Shown here: positions 54,198-61,267 of the stretch, piece after piece
Layout of the letters: each line of letters opens with the position of its first letter
How positions within the stretch are numbered: the stretch's first letter is position 1
NCBI RefSeq assembly: GCF_001866135.1
Contig: NZ_MODW01000001.1
Span: 682,001 to 746,000, forward strand
Length of the DNA: 64,000 bases
Reading direction: 5' to 3'
Source of the DNA: Microbacterium sp. LCT-H2
Lineage (GTDB): Bacteria; Actinomycetota; Actinomycetes; Actinomycetales; Microbacteriaceae
Notes under the pieces: generated by a model
Told to the model about the DNA's origin: nothing
Databases searched by the model: none
Seen by the model: only the letters and a program-made list of their open reading frames with translations
Made by a program: the position numbers and the translations under genes

Positions 54198-55315
54198 GCC
54201 ACGCTCCTCTTCACCCGCGGGCCGATGCCCGTGACGACGGTGTGCGGGATGGTGCCCGCCCACCGTGCCCACTCCTGCACCGACGGCACCGCGCCGCCGT
54301 CCGGCCCGAACACCGTCGCGACCGCTCCTCGGGGGAACGCCCTCCCCCCGGTGTCGACGACGATCTGATCCATCGACACCCGGCCGACGATCGGATGCCG
54401 TTCCCCTCCGATCTCCACGCCCGCTCCCGGCGCGATCTCCCGCGGGATGCCGTCGGCGTATCCGACCCCCACCACGCTCAGGTGCGTGGCCGCTGCCGTC
54501 GTGTGCGTCCCGCCGTAGCCCACGACGGTGCCGGCCGGCACGGCGGCGCTGTGCACGACCGGGGCGGTGAAACGCGAAGCCCCGACCAGAGAGACCGTCT
54601 CGGACGGGTCGATCCCTACGAGCGCGGCCCCCACGCGCACCATGTCGAAGTGCGTCGCGGGATCGGTCAGGGCACCCGAGGTAGCCGCGAGGTGCACGAG
54701 CAGCGGTCCGAAGCCGGCGCGCAGGACCGCGTCCCTCCCCTGGCGCATCCGCAGCACCGCGGCCGCGTTCGCCCGCGGATCCGCGGCGTCGGCGCGGGGG
54801 AGGTGTCCCATCACCCCGACGACCTCGATCCGGCTCCGGGCCGCCCGCGCCGTGCGCAGCAGCGCATCCCAGTCCTCCACAGGGCACCCTCCCCGCGCCA
54901 TCCCGGTGTCGAGATGCAGATGCACGCGCACCGGAGCCGCGGCATCGGCCGCGAGCTGACGCAGCTCCTCGACGGAACCCACGGCCACGTCGACCCCGGC
55001 GGCGGCCGCGCGCGGCGCGTCGATGCCCGCGGGGTGCAGCCAGGCGAGGATCGGCACGCGCAGTCCGGCCTCGCGCAGCGCGACCCCCTCGGCGACGTCG
55101 GTGACCCCGAGCCACTCGGCCCCCGCGGCCACGGCGGCGGTCGCCACGGCCACCATGCCATGACCGTAGGCGTCGGCCTTCACCACGGCCATGACGGGCA
55201 CCGCGGCGGCGGTCCGCACACGACGGAGGTTCTCGGCCACGGCGGCCGGAAGGGTGGACAGTGTCGGTGCGTGGAGGCGGGACAGGGTCATCCCCTCCGC
55301 GAGCAGAGCCGTCAT
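54194..55315 (-). CDS. alanine racemase-family enzyme (VanT-like without membrane domain)
   Basis: 373 residues. PLP lysine Lys46 in AVVKADAYGHG, HLHLDTGMARGG, the [15 protein letters not shown] segment, catalytic-tyrosine region VVGYGGTHTT and GRVSMDQIVVD are typical of fold-III Alr. It makes D-Ala from L-Ala, or D-Ser if VanT-like. No N-terminal membrane domain as in VanT. Between the carboxypeptidase and ligase genes, with ATGA overlaps on both sides. Confidence 0.92.
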   Translation of the reverse strand: MTALLAEGMTLSRLHAPTLSTLPAAVAENLRRVRTAAAVPVMAVVKADAYGHGMVAVATAAVAAGAEWLGVTDVAEGVALREAGLRVPILAWLHPAGIDAPRAAAAGVDVAVGSVEELRQLAADAAAPVRVHLHLDTGMARGGCPVEDWDALLRTARAARSRIEVVGVMGHLPRADAADPRANAAAVLRMRQGRDAVLRAGFGPLLVHLAATSGALTDPATHFDMVRVGAALVGIDPSETVSLVGASRFTAPVVHSAAVPAGTVVGYGGTHTTAAATHLSVVGVGYADGIPREIAPGAGVEIGGERHPIVGRVSMDQIVVDTGGRAFPRGAVATVFGPDGGAVPSVQEWARWAGTIPHTVVTGIGPRVKRSVA

Positions 55316-55983
55316 CGCTGCATCCTCGGGTCTTCGGTGGGGTCGGCGTACGGTGCGGGACAGCCGTCCTCGACGGCCTCCGGTCGCAGCTCGTAGTGCC
55401 AGGATTCGTTGCCGTAGGTCTGGCAGAGGCCGTAGCGCCATCCGCGCTGCGTGAGCCAGTCGAGGGTCGGGAGCGGACCGAGGTCGACCGCGTCACCGGA
55501 GACGTGCGCCGAGGTGTCCGCGGTCGCCACCCAGCGGCGCGCCTCCTCCTCCGAGCCGTAGTCGTCGATCGCGTCGCGCAGCAGCTGCTCCTGCAGCGCC
55601 GCCGAACGCCATCCGCTGTTCACGAGGAACGTCACCCCGTCGGCCTCCGCATCGGTGGCGGCGCGCTGGAGGGCGTCGAGCAGGGCGGGGTCGAGGTTGC
55701 CGACAGCGACCCTGTCGACGTCGAACACCGTGGGCTGGTCGCCGTCGCGGATCACGCCGTCGGCCTCGCTCGGGGCGAGCACCGACCCGGTCGGCGCGTG
55801 CGGCTCGGGATCGGAACCCGTGGTGGCGGGTGCGACGATCGGGGCGGTCTCGGCGAACGCGGCCGACAGCGACTGCTGCACGGCGACGGCGGCGACCACG
55901 GCGAGCGCCAGCACGGACACCGTGGCGGCGATCCGCCGACGGCGCCGGGCGCGGACGGCTCGGGGGGTGCGGAGGTCGTTCAT
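55312..55983 (-). CDS. VanY-type D,D-carboxypeptidase, membrane anchored
   Basis: 223 residues. A basic start then one membrane segment (about residues 18-42), a linker, and the VanY/LAS zinc-peptidase domain: FLVNSGWRSAALQEQLL, SAHVSGDAVDLG (Zn His and Asp) and the C-terminal SWHYELR (catalytic Glu, Zn His). It should trim the terminal D-Ala from peptidoglycan stems outside the cell. First gene of the operon, divergent from vanR-like. Confidence 0.9.
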   Translation of the reverse strand: MNDLRTPRAVRARRRRRIAATVSVLALAVVAAVAVQQSLSAAFAETAPIVAPATTGSDPEPHAPTGSVLAPSEADGVIRDGDQPTVFDVDRVAVGNLDPALLDALQRAATDAEADGVTFLVNSGWRSAALQEQLLRDAIDDYGSEEEARRWVATADTSAHVSGDAVDLGPLPTLDWLTQRGWRYGLCQTYGNESWHYELRPEAVEDGCPAPYADPTEDPRMQR

Positions 55984-56014
55984 GCTTCCAGCGAAGAGAG
56001 GCCGCGGTTGCCAC

Positions 56015-56038
56015 GGCGTATGCCCTTTTCCATACGCC
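56015..56038. promoter_or_regulatory. palindromic operator between the carboxypeptidase and two-component genes
   Basis: GGCGTATG-N8-CATACGCC, perfect 8-bp arms, central in the 87-nt divergent gap. A good candidate site for the adjacent OmpR-type regulator. Confidence 0.7.
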
Positions 56039-56057
56039 GGCGATATACCGCACTGCG

Positions 56058-56063
56058 TAGGAT
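56058..56063 (+). promoter_or_regulatory. -10 hexamer TAGGAT, leaderless start
   Basis: 7 nt before ATG 56071 of the response-regulator gene. Confidence 0.6.
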
Positions 56064-56070
56064 CGCTGCC

Positions 56071-56742
56071 ATGCGTGTGCTGATCGTCGAGGACGAGCCC
56101 TACCTCGCCGAGGCGGTCCGCGACGGACTGCGACTGGAGGCGATCGCAGCCGACATCGCCGGCGACGGCGACACGGCGCTCGAGCTCCTGAGCATCAACG
56201 CGTACGACATCGCGATCCTCGACCGCGACGTGCCCGGTCCGTCCGGTGACGACATCGCGCGGTGGATCGTCGCCTCGGGCAGCGGCATCCCCATCCTCAT
56301 GCTCACGGCCGCCGACCGCCTCGACGACAAGGCCTCCGGGTTCGAGCTCGGTGCCGACGACTACCTCACCAAGCCCTTCGAGCTGCGGGAGCTGGTGCTG
56401 CGGCTGCGTGCCCTCGACCGCCGCCGACAGCGCGCGCGGCCGCCGGTGCTGGAGATCGCGGGGCTGCGCCTCGACCCGTTCCGCCGCGAGGTCTACCGCG
56501 ACGGCCGCTACGTCGCCCTCACCCGCAAGCAGTTCGCCGTGCTGGAGGTGCTCGTCGATGCCGAGGGCGGGGTGGTCAGCGCCGAAGAGCTGCTGGAGCG
56601 GGCGTGGGACGAGAACGCCGACCCGTTCACGAACGCCGTCCGCATCACCGTCTCCTCGCTGCGCAAGCGCCTCGGCGAGCCGTGGCTGATCCTCACGGTG
56701 CCCGGCGTCGGCTACCGGATCGGGGCCGACGCGGATGCCTAG
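56071..56742 (+). CDS. OmpR-family response regulator (VanR-like)
   Basis: 223 residues. Receiver with acidic pocket VEDEPY and phosphoacceptor Asp51 in ILDRDVPG, Lys in LTKPFELREL, then the winged helix ending LTVPGVGYRIGAD. Divergent from the peptidoglycan operon and overlapping the kinase gene by 8 nt, so it is most likely the regulator of that operon. Confidence 0.93.
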   Translation: MRVLIVEDEPYLAEAVRDGLRLEAIAADIAGDGDTALELLSINAYDIAILDRDVPGPSGDDIARWIVASGSGIPILMLTAADRLDDKASGFELGADDYLTKPFELRELVLRLRALDRRRQRARPPVLEIAGLRLDPFRREVYRDGRYVALTRKQFAVLEVLVDAEGGVVSAEELLERAWDENADPFTNAVRITVSSLRKRLGEPWLILTVPGVGYRIGADADA

Positions 56743-57826
56743 GCGGCGGGGGCTGAGCGTCCGCTTCAAGCTGACGCTGAGCTACGCGGGCATCGTCGTC
56801 GTCTCCGGGCTCCTGCTGCTCGGGGCCGTGGCGCTCTACCTCCTCAGGTACGTGCCGGATGTGCAGATCCCCGTCGTCGAGTTCTTCGTCCCCAACCGCT
56901 CGGATCTGATCCGGGCGTTCGTGCCGGTCGCCGTGCTGGTGATGGTCGCCCTGCTCGCGATCGGTCTCGGCGGCGGCTGGCTGCTCGCCGGACGGATGCT
57001 GGCGCCTCTCGACCGCATCGGCGACGCCGCGCGGCTCGCGGCGCAGGGCTCCTTGTCGCACCGGATCCGCATGGAGGGCCCGAGCGACGAGTTCCGCGAC
57101 CTCGCCGACGTCTTCGACACGATGCTGGAGCAGCTGGAGGCACACGTCGCCGAGCAGCAGCGCTTCGCCGCGAACGCCTCGCACGAACTGCGGACACCCT
57201 TGGCCATCTCGCAGACGCTCCTCGACGTGGCCCGCACCGATCCCGACCGCGACGTCGACGCCCTGATCGACCGGCTCCGCGAGGTGAACACACGCGCGAT
57301 CGACCTCACCGAGGCGCTGCTGCTGCTGAGCAGAGCGGATCAGCGTACCTTCCCGCGGACGCTCGTGGATCTGTCGCTCCTGGCGGAGGAATCCGTCGAG
57401 GCCCTCCTCCCGCTCGCCGACCGCCGCGGGGTCGAGGTGGAGGTGTCCGGCGTGCCGGCGACCGTGCTCGGCTCCTCCGCTCTGCTGCCGCAGCTCGTCA
57501 TGAACCTCGTCGCCAACGCGATCGTCCACAACCGCGCGGACGGCGGCGGATCCATCGCGGTGCGCACGCATTCCCTGCCGCACGCGGTGGCCCTCGTCGT
57601 GGAGAACACCGGGGCGGAACTGCACGCCTCCCAGGTCGCGACGCTCGTCGAGCCCTTCCAGCGCGGCACCGAGCGCACGCGCGGGGCGGAGCACGCCGGG
57701 GTGGGCCTCGGCCTCGCGATCGTCCAGCGCATCACCCAGACCCACGGCGGCACCCTCGTGCTGACGCCCCGCACCGGCGGAGGTCTCATCGTGACGGTCT
57801 GGTTCCCGCACCCCTACCCCGGCTGA
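56735..57826 (+). CDS. sensor histidine kinase (VanS-like)
   Basis: 363 residues: membrane segment at ~15-37, a short extracellular loop of ~30 residues, second membrane segment at ~70-90, HAMP (GRMLAPLDRIGDAARLAAQG), phosphoacceptor His150 in NASHELRTPLA, N-box LVMNLVANAIVHN and G2-box GVGLGLAIVQRI. The short sensor loop is like that of VanS-type and other envelope kinases. Ligand unknown; a cell-wall antibiotic is a hypothesis from the neighbours. Confidence 0.92.
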   Translation: MPRRRGLSVRFKLTLSYAGIVVVSGLLLLGAVALYLLRYVPDVQIPVVEFFVPNRSDLIRAFVPVAVLVMVALLAIGLGGGWLLAGRMLAPLDRIGDAARLAAQGSLSHRIRMEGPSDEFRDLADVFDTMLEQLEAHVAEQQRFAANASHELRTPLAISQTLLDVARTDPDRDVDALIDRLREVNTRAIDLTEALLLLSRADQRTFPRTLVDLSLLAEESVEALLPLADRRGVEVEVSGVPATVLGSSALLPQLVMNLVANAIVHNRADGGGSIAVRTHSLPHAVALVVENTGAELHASQVATLVEPFQRGTERTRGAEHAGVGLGLAIVQRITQTHGGTLVLTPRTGGGLIVTVWFPHPYPG

Positions 57827-57828
57827 CC

Positions 57829-57893
57829 ACTTTCGAATCGCCCGATTGGCCCCTTTCCGGCTCCGGATGGAACCATTCAGGCGATTCGAACGG
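57829..57893. repeat. TTCGAATCGC hairpin repeat, copy 5
   Basis: Arms CTTTCGAATCGCC / GGCGATTCGAACG with inner stem GATTGG / CCATTC. Fills the gap between the convergent kinase and SDR genes. Confidence 0.85.
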
Positions 57894-57896
57894 GCG

Positions 57897-59414
57897 TCAC
57901 CAGGGGCTGGGCTCGTAGTCCTTGAGGAAGACGCCGTGGATGTCCTCGCCGGCCTCGCCGCGCACGATGGGGTCGTACACCCGGGCGGCGCCGTCGACCA
58001 GGTCGAGCGGGGCGTGGAAGCCCTCCTCCGCCAGTCGCACCTTCGTGTAGTGCGGGCGCTCGTCGGTGATCCAGCCGGTATCGACCGCGGTCATGAGGAT
58101 GCCGTCCTTCTCCAGCATCTCTCCCGCGCTCGTGCGGGTCAGCATGTTCAGCGCGGCCTTCGCCATGTTCGTGTGCGGGTGGCCCGGGCCCTTGTAACGG
58201 CGGGAGAACTGCCCCTCCATGGCGGAGACGTTCACGACGTACTTCCGGCGCGACGACGACGCGGCCATCGACGCCCGCAGCCTGCTGATGAGCAGGAACG
58301 GCGCGGTGGTGTTGGCGAGCTGCACCTCGAGCATCTCCAGCGGATCGACCTGATCCACGGACTGCACCCAGCTGTTGACGCGGTTCACGTCCGGCACGAG
58401 GCCGCCCGCATCGATCGCCGTGCCGTCCGCGTGCTTCTCGAGCGAGGAGGAGCCGGGGGCCATCGCGAGCCGGGCGAGGTCTTCGGCCGTGAGCGCCTGT
58501 CCGCCTTGCTCCGCGACCGTGCCGCCGAGCGCCGCGACCGAGAGCAGCGGGTGCGCGTCGACCGACGCCTGCAGCGCCTGCGGGTGCGGGTCGACGGTGT
58601 GCCCGAAGGTCTCCATCTCCGGCAGCGGACCGTCCGGCAGCGGCTGGAGCTCCGCGTCGGCGAGCAGCGAGTACGCCCCGGGCGAGCGGCGGACCGTCTG
58701 CGCGGCGTTGTTGATGAGGATGTCGAGCGGGCCCTGCGCGGCGACCGAGTCGGCGAGCCCGATCACCTGGGCGGGGTCGCGGAGGTCGATGCCGACCACG
58801 CGCAGCCGGTGCAGCCAGTCGCCCGCATCCGGCAGGGCCGAGAACCGGCGCACGGCGTCCCGCGGGAACCGGGTGGTGATCGTGGTGTGCGCACCATCAC
58901 GGAGGAGGCGCAGCGCGATGTGCATGCCGATCTTCGCGCGGCCGCCCGTGAGCAGGGCGCGCTTGCCGGTGAGGTCGGTGCGGGCGGTGCGCTTGCCGTG
59001 GCTGAAGCGCGCGCAGTCCGGGCAGAGCTGGTGGTAGAAGGCGTCGACGAGCGTGTACGGCTGCTTGCAGATGTAGCAGTTGCGGGGCTTCAGGAGCTCG
59101 CCGGCGATGGGCGCGTCCACCACGCTCGTGGCGAGGTCGTTGCCGCGGGTCTCGTCGTCGATGCGGTCGGGGGCACCGGTGGCGGTGCGGGCGACGACGG
59201 CCTTGTCCGCCTCGGCGATCGCATCCCGGATCTCCTTGCGCCGCACGCGCTTGACCGCCTTGAACATGGCCGCGGTCGCGTGGCGCACGGCCACGAAGTC
59301 GGGGTGCTCGTTGTCGATCGTGTGCAGCTCGGCGAGGACGCGCAGCGTCGTGGCGAGGTCGTCGGGGTCGATGCCGGGGCCCAGGTCGGGGGTGGCGTCG
59401 GGCGCGTCGGTCAT
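57897..59414 (-). CDS. SDR-superfamily protein with N-terminal zinc-ribbon-like motif
   Basis: 505 residues, twice a classical SDR. Residues ~110-140 hold two CxxC pairs (NCYICKQPY and QLCPDCARF), a likely zinc site. The Rossmann part follows: LLTGGRAKIGMHIALRLL, ILINNAAQT, and VVNVSAMEG with the catalytic-type Ser. At the catalytic position the YxxxK pair reads TNMAK, so the tyrosine is replaced by Thr, and the TGxxxGxG loop has Lys for the middle Gly. Oxidoreductase activity is therefore uncertain. TAAAAT 7 nt before the ATG supports the start. Confidence 0.82.
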   Translation of the reverse strand: MTDAPDATPDLGPGIDPDDLATTLRVLAELHTIDNEHPDFVAVRHATAAMFKAVKRVRRKEIRDAIAEADKAVVARTATGAPDRIDDETRGNDLATSVVDAPIAGELLKPRNCYICKQPYTLVDAFYHQLCPDCARFSHGKRTARTDLTGKRALLTGGRAKIGMHIALRLLRDGAHTTITTRFPRDAVRRFSALPDAGDWLHRLRVVGIDLRDPAQVIGLADSVAAQGPLDILINNAAQTVRRSPGAYSLLADAELQPLPDGPLPEMETFGHTVDPHPQALQASVDAHPLLSVAALGGTVAEQGGQALTAEDLARLAMAPGSSSLEKHADGTAIDAGGLVPDVNRVNSWVQSVDQVDPLEMLEVQLANTTAPFLLISRLRASMAASSSRRKYVVNVSAMEGQFSRRYKGPGHPHTNMAKAALNMLTRTSAGEMLEKDGILMTAVDTGWITDERPHYTKVRLAEEGFHAPLDLVDGAARVYDPIVRGEAGEDIHGVFLKDYEPSPW

Positions 59415-59421
59415 TAGGCCG

Positions 59422-59427
59422 ATTTTA
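59422..59427 (-). promoter_or_regulatory. -10 hexamer TAAAAT, leaderless start
   Basis: 7 nt before ATG 59414 of the SDR gene. Confidence 0.6.
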
Positions 59428-59470
59428 CGCGACCGTCCTGGGGGTCTCCTGCCGTGTCCGATCCCCGGCG

Positions 59471-59476
59471 TAGGGT
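59471..59476 (+). promoter_or_regulatory. -10 hexamer TAGGGT, leaderless start
   Basis: 6 nt before ATG 59483 of the M4 protease gene; divergent from the SDR promoter. Confidence 0.6.
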
Positions 59477-59482
59477 CGACGC

Positions 59483-60553
59483 ATGAGCAGCGCAGAATCC
59501 TTCCCGCATCCCGGCGTCGTCCCCTCCTACCTGCTCGCGCGCCTGGCGGAGTCGGGTCGGTTCCCGAAGGCCGCCGCCGCCGCCCGGCAGACGCTCACCG
59601 CGGGCCGCCCGCCGTTCCGCGCCCGCATCGACCTCTCGATCGACGAGAACGGCGACCTCGTCGCGCAGCTCTCGGATGCGCCGAACCGCACGATCAGCGA
59701 CGCCGGCAACACGCAGCAGCTCCCGGGGGCCGTGGTCCGCACGGAAGACGACGAGCCCGTCGCCGACACCGCGGTCAACGAGGCGTTCGACGGCCTGGGC
59801 GCGACGTTCGAGATGCTGCTGTCCGCGTTCGGCCGCAACTCGCTCGACGACGCCGGCGCTCCTCTCGACGCGACCGTCCACTACGGCGTCGACTACGACA
59901 ACGCCTTCTGGGACGGCGAGCGCATGGTGTTCGGCGACGGCGACGGCGAGGTGTTCCAGCACTTCACCGGCTCGCTCACCGTGATCGGGCATGAGCTCGC
60001 CCACGGCGTCGTGCAGCACACGGCGAACCTGGAGTATCAGGGCCAGCCGGGCGCACTGAACGAGTCCGTGGCCGACGTGTTCGGCGCCCTCACCGAGCAG
60101 TACGCCCTGGGGCAGTCCGCCGACAAGGCGAGCTGGCTCATCGGGGCGGAGATCTTCACGGATGCGGTGGAGGGGTCGGCCCTGCGCTCCATGATCGCGC
60201 CGGGCACGGCCTACGACGACGATGAACTCGGGAAAGACCCGCAGCCCGACCACATGAGCGGATTCGTGCGCACCACCGAGGACAACGGAGGCGTGCACAT
60301 CAACTCCGGCATCCCGAACCGCGCCTTCGCCCTCTTCGCCCTCGACCTCGGCGGCAACGCCTGGGAGCGCGCCGGCATGGTCTGGTACCGGGCACTCACC
60401 GGCGGGCTGTCGAGCACCGCGACCTTCACCGCCTTCGCCGACGCCACGGTCGCCGCGGCAGCCACGGTCGATCAGGAGACCGTCGCCGCCGCTCGACGCG
60501 CGTGGACGACCGTGGGAGTCTATGAGGATGACCGAGGACCCGACGCCGCCTGA
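59483..60553 (+). CDS. M4 metallopeptidase, protealysin-like
   Basis: 356 residues. Zinc motif GHELAHG with His170, Glu171 and His174, and the third ligand Glu194 in NESVADVFG; VHINSGIPNRAF and GGVHINSG are M4 substrate/catalytic segments. There is no signal peptide. The N-terminal GVVPSYLLARLAESG resembles the short protealysin-type propeptide rather than the long thermolysin one. Protealysin-type enzymes are made without a classical signal and act in or on cells in ways still debated. The next gene, overlapping by about 30 nt, looks like its inhibitor. Confidence 0.92.
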   Translation: MSSAESFPHPGVVPSYLLARLAESGRFPKAAAAARQTLTAGRPPFRARIDLSIDENGDLVAQLSDAPNRTISDAGNTQQLPGAVVRTEDDEPVADTAVNEAFDGLGATFEMLLSAFGRNSLDDAGAPLDATVHYGVDYDNAFWDGERMVFGDGDGEVFQHFTGSLTVIGHELAHGVVQHTANLEYQGQPGALNESVADVFGALTEQYALGQSADKASWLIGAEIFTDAVEGSALRSMIAPGTAYDDDELGKDPQPDHMSGFVRTTEDNGGVHINSGIPNRAFALFALDLGGNAWERAGMVWYRALTGGLSSTATFTAFADATVAAAATVDQETVAAARRAWTTVGVYEDDRGPDAA

Positions 60554-60839
60554 CGCCCCCGTCGTCATCGCCGTCGTGCGCTCGGGAGGTCTCGCCGGCA
60601 TCCGTCGCCAGTGGCGTGTGGAGGCCGAGCCGCCGGACGCCGAGGAATGGATCGGCCTCATCGACAGCTGCCCCTGGGACGACGACGTCGACACGGAGCC
60701 CGGGGCCGACCGGTTCGTGTGGAGCATCCGCGCCCGCACCCCGTCCGAGCGCCGGGAGCGGGAGCTGCCCGACTCCGCCGTGGACGGTCCGTGGCGCACC
60801 CTCGTCGACGCCGTGCGGGAGGCCGCGCGCGCGGAGTGA
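60522..60839 (+). CDS. emfourin-like M4 protease inhibitor
   Basis: 105 residues. VIAVVRSGGLAGIRRQWRVEA matches the emfourin N-terminus (RSGGxAG pattern; quoted part VVRSGGLAGIRRQWRV). Emfourin is the protein inhibitor of protealysin and is encoded next to M4 genes in many bacteria. Here it starts inside the protease gene, so the two are translated together, which fits an intracellular safety inhibitor. ATG 60522 or 60528 could be the start; GGGAG precedes both. Confidence 0.85.
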   Translation: MRMTEDPTPPDAPVVIAVVRSGGLAGIRRQWRVEAEPPDAEEWIGLIDSCPWDDDVDTEPGADRFVWSIRARTPSERRERELPDSAVDGPWRTLVDAVREAARAE

Positions 60840-60846
60840 GCCGCGA

Positions 60847-60918
60847 TCGCAGAGTCGCACCCCCGTCGCAGGATGCCGCCCGATCCCTGCGACCTCGGTG
60901 GGAAACTGCGACCTCGCG
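60847..60918. repeat. TCGCAC-CCCGTCGCAGG palindromic element, copy 1
   Basis: Arms GTCGCAGGAT (60865-60874) / ATCCCTGCGAC (60883-60893) with an outer AGTCGCA / TGCGACCT pair. Shares TCGCAC(T/C)CCCGTCGCAGG with copy 2 at 61184-61236. Directly follows the emfourin-like gene and may end its transcript. Confidence 0.7.
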
Positions 60919-60942
60919 CCGCCCTGGGGTGACAATGGACAC

Positions 60943-61164
60943 ATGGGACTCTTCCAGCACCGGCCGGAGGAAGAAGAGAAGCAGTGGGGACTCCCCTCTG
61001 AGCCTCTCGAGACTTCGGCCGCAGACACGCTCGACGCCGCGCCGACGGTCGACCCGCTGACCCTCGGCCTCGACACCCCGTCCTCGGTGAGTTCCATCGT
61101 GTTCCCCGTCGCCCCGCCCGCCCCCGAGGCCGCGAGCACCGAGAACGCCGACCCCGAGGACTGA
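60943..61164 (+). CDS. 73-residue acidic protein of unknown function
   Basis: Starts GLFQHRPEEEEKQWGLPSEP and is rich in Pro, Ala, Ser, Glu and Asp, with no predicted membrane helix or known fold; it looks disordered. GACAAT lies 6 nt before the ATG, a weak leaderless-type start. Codon use and GC3 look like the neighbours, so I keep it as a gene. No function can be named. Confidence 0.6.
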   Translation: MGLFQHRPEEEEKQWGLPSEPLETSAADTLDAAPTVDPLTLGLDTPSSVSSIVFPVAPPAPEAASTENADPED

Positions 61165-61183
61165 CGCCCGCACGGCATCGCTG

Positions 61184-61236
61184 TTTCGCACTCCCGTCGC
61201 AGGTTCCGCGGGAATCCGTGCGACCGCGGCGCGAAA
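61184..61236. repeat. TCGCAC-CCCGTCGCAGG palindromic element, copy 2
   Basis: Outer arms TTTCGC / GCGAAA, inner arms GTCGCAGGTTCC / GGAATCCGTGCGAC (one bulge). Same core as the copy at 60847-60918. Lies between the small acidic gene and the RNase H promoter. Confidence 0.7.
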
Positions 61237-61255
61237 GGGCGTCCGCGGCCAGCGA

Positions 61256-61261
61256 TACGGT
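61256..61261 (+). promoter_or_regulatory. -10 hexamer TACGGT, leaderless start
   Basis: 6 nt before ATG 61268 of the RNase H gene. Confidence 0.6.
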
Positions 61262-61267
61262 GGACGG

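Noticed and set aside
55312..56769. A 485-codon minus-strand frame running from the carboxypeptidase through the response-regulator gene
   Set aside because: The part beyond 55983 is antisense to the OmpR-type regulator and has no peptidase features; the membrane-anchored start at 55983 fits the family.
57829..57893. Rho-independent terminator in the classical sense
   Set aside because: The hairpin is strong but no T-run follows on either strand; I list it as a repeat that may terminate, not as a proven terminator.
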